Shown here one piece after another: positions 60,535-64,000 of a stretch of DNA of 64,000 nt (the first letter of the stretch is position 1; every line of letters starts with the position of its first letter). The position numbers and the translations under genes are program-made. The notes below the pieces were generated by a model that was given only the letters and a program-made list of their open reading frames with translations, was not told where the DNA came from and did no database searches. Origin of the DNA: Arthrobacter sp. AK04. Lineage in GTDB: Bacteria > Actinomycetota > Actinomycetes > Actinomycetales > Micrococcaceae. The stretch is from positions 60,216 to 124,215 of the forward strand of contig NZ_JAJOMC010000005.1 in assembly GCF_021129155.1 (NCBI RefSeq), given 5' to 3'.

Positions 60535-61632
60535 ATGAGCCAGGAAACCGACACCACGCAGCAAGCCACCGGGGCAGGCGGCACAGAGCACAGCACCAGG
60601 GGCGCCTACGTCACCGGCGGCGCGGAATTCAACCGTGATACCAATTACATCGAGGACCGCATCACCAGGGATGCCGCCCCGGGCACCAATGGCGAGCCCG
60701 GCTGGCCCGTGGAGGCGGGCCGGTACCGGCTCATCGCTGCACGGGCGTGCCCCTGGGCCAACAGGACCGTCATCGTCCGGCGCCTGCTCGGCCTGGAGGA
60801 CGCCATTTCCCTGGGACAGCCCGGCCCCACCCACGATGCGCGCTCGTGGACCTTTGACCTCGACCCCGGAGGAGTGGACCCGGTCCTGGGTATCGAAAGA
60901 CTGCAGGATGCCTACTTCAGGCGTTTCCCTGGCTACCCGAGGGGCATCACTGTTCCCGCAATCGTGGACGTGGCCAGCGGCGCCGTGGTGACCAACAACT
61001 TTCCCCAGATCACCCTGGACTTTGCCACCGAATGGACCCAGTTCCACCGGCCGGGAGCCCCGGACCTGTACCCGGAGACACTTCGGGAGGAGATCGACCA
61101 GGTGAACAAGCGCGTGTTCACTGAGGTCAACAACGGGGTGTACCGTTGCGGCTTTGCAGGGTCCCAGGAAGCCTATGACGCCGCCTACGCCCGGCTGTGG
61201 GCCGCACTGGACTGGCTGGAGGACCGGCTCTCGCGGCAGCGCTACCTAGTGGGTGACACCATCACTGAAGCGGACGTGCGGCTGTTCACCACGCTGGCGC
61301 GCTTCGACGCCGTGTACCACGGCCACTTCAAATGCAACCGCCAGAAGCTCACCGAGATGCCCGCACTCTGGGGCTATGCCCGGGACCTCTTCCAGACCCC
61401 CGGGTTCGGGGACACCACCGACTTCGTGCAGATCAAGCAGCACTATTACATCGTCCATGAGGACATCAACCCCACCGGCATCGTTCCTGCGGGGCCGGAC
61501 CTGGGCGGATGGCTGGAAGCCCATGGCCGTGAAACGCTGGGCGGCCGGCCCTTTGGTGACGGCACACCGCCGGGACCCGTCAAGGAGGGGGAGGAAGTTG
61601 CTCCCGGCCACGGGGCCGCCCCGGAACACTAG
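60535..61632 (+). CDS. Glutathionyl-hydroquinone reductase-like (ECM4/YqjG) protein
   Basis: 365 aa. Xi-class glutathione-transferase fold: N-terminal thioredoxin-like domain with the catalytic Cys72 in RACPWANR, followed by the C-terminal helical domain (LWAALDWLEDRLSRQRYLVGDTITEADVRLFTTL in part) and RLARFDAVYHGHFKCN. In E. coli the enzyme removes glutathione from quinone conjugates; Actinobacteria of this type use mycothiol instead, so the real thiol is probably mycothiol. An operon with the M50 gene is likely (9 bases). Confidence 0.88.
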   Translation: MSQETDTTQQATGAGGTEHSTRGAYVTGGAEFNRDTNYIEDRITRDAAPGTNGEPGWPVEAGRYRLIAARACPWANRTVIVRRLLGLEDAISLGQPGPTHDARSWTFDLDPGGVDPVLGIERLQDAYFRRFPGYPRGITVPAIVDVASGAVVTNNFPQITLDFATEWTQFHRPGAPDLYPETLREEIDQVNKRVFTEVNNGVYRCGFAGSQEAYDAAYARLWAALDWLEDRLSRQRYLVGDTITEADVRLFTTLARFDAVYHGHFKCNRQKLTEMPALWGYARDLFQTPGFGDTTDFVQIKQHYYIVHEDINPTGIVPAGPDLGGWLEAHGRETLGGRPFGDGTPPGPVKEGEEVAPGHGAAPEH

Positions 61633-61673
61633 GTGGCGCCCGCCGGTAAGCGCTTTCCGGCTACACTTGCGCC

Positions 61674-62783
61674 ATGCAGACATCACTCGGCTTTGTGGCG
61701 CCCGGATACGGCGGCGTTTTGGAACTGTTCGACTCATTCCTGCGCGGGGACCCGCAGTACAGCGGGCAGCTGGCCGCCTACCAGGACGGAGTCCAGGTAG
61801 TGGGACTGGCCGGCGGCCCTGATATGGATGCGGACACCGTGACAGGGGCGTACTCCTGCTCCAAAGGGGTTGCCGCCATGGTGGTCGGGCTGCTCGTGCA
61901 GGACGGACTGCTGGACCTGGACCAAACGGTCGCCCACTACTGGCCGGAATTCGGGGCGCATGGAAAGGACCGGCTCCTGGTCAGGCAGGCTTTGTCCCAC
62001 CAGGCCGGGCTCATGGGCATCGAAGGCGGCTTCGCCCTGGATGAATTCACCACTCCCGCCGCCGCTGCCCGGCTCGCCGCAGCAGTCCCGGCGTGGGAGC
62101 CCGGCAGGCAGTTCGGCTACCACGCGCTGACCATCGGGATCATCATGGAGGAACTGTGCCGCCGCACTGCCGGTGAAACCCTGCAGGAGGTCTTTGACCG
62201 GCGGATCCGGGGTCCGCTCGGCATCGATTTTTTCCTCGGCCTGCCGGAAGATCAGGAATCCCGCTACCGGAACGTCCTCTATTCGGCCGGCCCGGAGCAG
62301 CCCTGGCTCGATCCGCTCAGCCTCGAAGGCATGAACAGCAATGCCCCCGTGAGCACCATCATGGAACTTCCCAACATCCGCGCGGTCCGGGCAGCAGGAA
62401 TGTCAGCGGCAGGCGGGGTAGGAACTGCTGAGGGCCTGGCCCGCCTCTACGCCGCCGCCACCACAGGCATAAATGGAGGCAGACCATTCCTTAACGCTGC
62501 GACCGTTGACCTCATGTCCCGGGAACAGGTGTGGGGCCTTGACCGTTCCTCCGGCCTGGACAACGCATTCGCCGTCGTCTTCATGAAACCGCACCCGTCG
62601 CGGAACTTCGGCAGCCACCGCGCGTTCGGGCATGAGGGAGCCAACGCCGCGCTCGGGTTCGCGGACCCAGCCTACGGCCTGGGCTTCGGCTACATCCCGC
62701 AGCGGCAGGAGGACGGACGGACGCCGGGGCGGGCCCACCGACTGGCTGCCGAAGTACGCCGTGCGGCGGCCGCTTTGTCCTAA
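61674..62783 (+). CDS. Class C beta-lactamase-type serine hydrolase
   Basis: 369 aa. SxxK motif SCSK (Ser61, Lys64), second motif Tyr149 in GYHALTIG, and GHEG-type third motif GHEGANAALGF. No signal peptide. Related to EstB-like esterases and penicillin-binding-type proteins; substrate unknown, esterase activity likely. GGAAC-N18-GTA lies upstream (61622-61647), one base off the SigR pattern, so not called. Confidence 0.88.
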   Translation: MQTSLGFVAPGYGGVLELFDSFLRGDPQYSGQLAAYQDGVQVVGLAGGPDMDADTVTGAYSCSKGVAAMVVGLLVQDGLLDLDQTVAHYWPEFGAHGKDRLLVRQALSHQAGLMGIEGGFALDEFTTPAAAARLAAAVPAWEPGRQFGYHALTIGIIMEELCRRTAGETLQEVFDRRIRGPLGIDFFLGLPEDQESRYRNVLYSAGPEQPWLDPLSLEGMNSNAPVSTIMELPNIRAVRAAGMSAAGGVGTAEGLARLYAAATTGINGGRPFLNAATVDLMSREQVWGLDRSSGLDNAFAVVFMKPHPSRNFGSHRAFGHEGANAALGFADPAYGLGFGYIPQRQEDGRTPGRAHRLAAEVRRAAAALS

Positions 62784-62864
62784 ACAGCTCTGTCCCCCTG
62801 GCCGGGGCGGACGCCTGACCAGCAGCTTTGTCCGCAGCGTCAGGTCGCCCGTAACGTTGTGCTG

Positions 62865-64000
62865 ATGACCAAGCCGCAAGTACGCCCGGATGCCCGCTGG
62901 GCCAGGGGGACCCAATTTCTCAAACAGGCGGTATCGGGGCTGTCTGCGGCCTTTGCAACGCAACGGCTCCAACTGGCGGCGAAGGCTGCAATTGCTGCCG
63001 GGGTAGCCTTCCTTATCGCCCCGCTGATGCCCGGTGCGGCTGCCAATTATCCCTACTACGCTCCACTGGGCGCGCTGGTGGCCATGTACCACAACGTTGC
63101 CGGTTCGGTTCAGCAGGGGCTGCAGGCCCTTGCCGGACTTGCCATGGGCATCGGCCTTGCGTTCGTGCTGGTCAACGTGACCGATCCATCCCCCCTTGCG
63201 GTGGCGCTGATCATGGGCATCGGCGTCCTGCTGGGCGGCCTTCCGGGAATTGGCAAAGGCAGTGACTGGATTCCGACGGCGGCGCTGCTTGTCCTGCTGG
63301 TCGGCGGCAGTGATCCGGACGATTTTTCGTTCGGCTACCTCCTGCAGATGGGTGTCGGGGTCGCCGTGGGTATCGGCGTCAATTTCCTGATCTTTCCGCC
63401 GCTGCACTTCAATGCCGCGGCAGCCAGCCTGGACGATTTGCGCATCGCGCTCGGCAAACAGCTCACGGACATGGGCAAGGCGCTTCTGGAAGAGTGGCCG
63501 CCCAAACACGAGGACTGGTCGCGCCGTTCAGACGAGCTTTCAGCCGCCGCACGCTCCGTCCGGCATCTGGTCAAGGAAGCGGACGCGAGCCGCAGGGCAA
63601 ACCCGCGGCGCAAACTACACCCCCGCGACGTTGATCTTGACTACCGCAACCTGCGCGAACTGGAGCGCGTGACCTTCCACATCCAGGACATAACGGACGT
63701 GCTCTCGGATGTCATCTATGAGAGCGACGTGCCGTATGGGGTTCCGCTGCAGGATAACGAGCCGCTGGCTGATGCCCTGAAGTCAACGGGTGATCTTCTG
63801 CGTTCGTTCAGCGAGGATGACCCGGCGATGCAGGAGGAGAAGTTCGAGGCGGCAAAGACGGGGGGGGGAGCGGGGGTAGCGTGCCCCCCCCGCCCGGCGC
63901 CCGGCCAAGGGGTGGTTTCCGCCGCCGCATACGGGCGGGGGGGGCGCCCCCCCGGGCGGGGGGGGGGGCGGGCCGCGGGGGGGGGGGGGGGGGGGGGGGG
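62865..64000 (+). CDS. FUSC family membrane protein, truncated by the window end
   Basis: Frame from the ATG at 62865 to the end of the window without a stop; reliable to about residue 331, beyond which the sequence is homopolymeric. Five or six membrane helices in the first ~190 residues (AAIAAGVAFLIAPLMPGAAANYPYYAPLGALVAMYHN in part, VLLGGLPGIGKGSDWIPTAALL in part) followed by a cytoplasmic helical domain. This is the pattern of FUSC/aromatic-acid exporter proteins. The true C-terminus is not visible. Confidence 0.75.
   Translation, partial: MTKPQVRPDARWARGTQFLKQAVSGLSAAFATQRLQLAAKAAIAAGVAFLIAPLMPGAAANYPYYAPLGALVAMYHNVAGSVQQGLQALAGLAMGIGLAFVLVNVTDPSPLAVALIMGIGVLLGGLPGIGKGSDWIPTAALLVLLVGGSDPDDFSFGYLLQMGVGVAVGIGVNFLIFPPLHFNAAAASLDDLRIALGKQLTDMGKALLEEWPPKHEDWSRRSDELSAAARSVRHLVKEADASRRANPRRKLHPRDVDLDYRNLRELERVTFHIQDITDVLSDVIYESDVPYGVPLQDNEPLADALKSTGDLLRSFSEDDPAMQEEKFEAAKTGGGAGVACPPRPAPGQGVVSAAAYGRGGRPPGRGGGRAAGGGGGGG
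63860..64000. other. Low-complexity G/C homopolymer end, probably unreliable
   Basis: From base 63860 the sequence changes abruptly to runs of G and C (several of 7 to 9 bases, then more than 20 G at the end). Nothing in the rest of the window looks like this. It has the look of no-signal or low-quality base calls at a contig end and should not be interpreted as biology. Confidence 0.8.

Noticed and set aside
61622..61647. GGAAC-N18-GTA before the serine hydrolase gene
   Set aside because: One base off the SigR -10 element (GTA, not GTT) and starting within the end of the preceding gene, so not counted with the other three sites.
1..64000. CRISPR arrays, insertion sequences, integrases, prophage genes
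   Set aside because: No regularly spaced repeats, transposase or integrase motifs, or phage structural genes were seen. The inverted repeats found are terminators or single stem-loops.

Overview
The window is high-GC actinobacterial DNA, most like the order Micrococcales and specifically Arthrobacter/Pseudarthrobacter. Supporting signs are a Pup-proteasome locus with a fused pafBC gene, mycothiol synthesis (mshC), RbpA, a cytochrome bc1-aa3 branch with a diheme QcrC and the actinobacterial subunit CtaF, Tat genes beside pafBC, and many GTG starts. It reads as chromosome backbone with one accessory stretch at about 14.5-22.9 kb. The last ~140 bases are G/C homopolymer and look like a bad contig end.

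Layout. 1-6.2 kb: 3' end of pyrD, a DUF3043 membrane protein, an M20 dipeptidase, erpA and ctaC-ctaD-ctaF. 6.2-7.5 kb: HPr and a DasR-like GntR regulator, divergent around a dre-like operator. 7.5-11.9 kb (minus): ctaE-qcrC-qcrA-qcrB, which with ctaCDF makes the respiratory supercomplex. 12-14.5 kb: trpD, a stand-alone Lrp/AsnC effector domain, DUF3054 and a VOC protein. 14.5-19.5 kb: accessory genes, namely a 49-aa hydrophobic protein, a SARP/BTAD regulator, a small hypothetical, a metzincin protease divergent from a two-domain alpha/beta hydrolase, and a membrane-anchored hypothetical. 19.8-22.8 kb: a type III polyketide synthase, methyltransferase and flavin monooxygenase operon.

22.9-27.2 kb: SnoaL-like protein, peptide deformylase, RlmA-type rRNA methyltransferase, NfeD and SPFH membrane proteins, rbpA. 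27.3-36.3 kb (minus): polyprenol-phosphomannose synthase, amidohydrolase, HelY helicase, tatC, tatA, fused pafBC. 36.4-47.8 kb (minus): two FKBPs, pafA, prcA, prcB, pup, dop, arc, trmI, a site-2 protease with CBS domains and a HAD phosphatase. This is a complete pupylation, depupylation and degradation system together with its neighbouring DNA-damage activator. 47.9-55 kb: PAC2 protein, mshC, uppP, aldo/keto reductase, small proteins, acyl-CoA dehydrogenase, M20 hydrolase. 55.2-64 kb: tRNA-Leu(GAG), a phosphoesterase lipoprotein, two GT9 glycosyltransferases, a DUF4193 zinc-ribbon protein, an M50-like protein, a glutathionyl-hydroquinone-reductase-like protein, a serine hydrolase and a truncated FUSC-type membrane protein.

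Main regulatory observation: the pattern GGAA(C/T)-N18-GTT, characteristic of the thiol-stress sigma factor SigR/SigH, lies upstream of erpA, rbpA and the DUF4193 gene. All three products are metal- or thiol-linked or act on transcription, and the same window encodes mycothiol ligase MshC and a thiol-dependent quinone reductase homologue. No CRISPR array, insertion sequence, prophage or integrase was seen.
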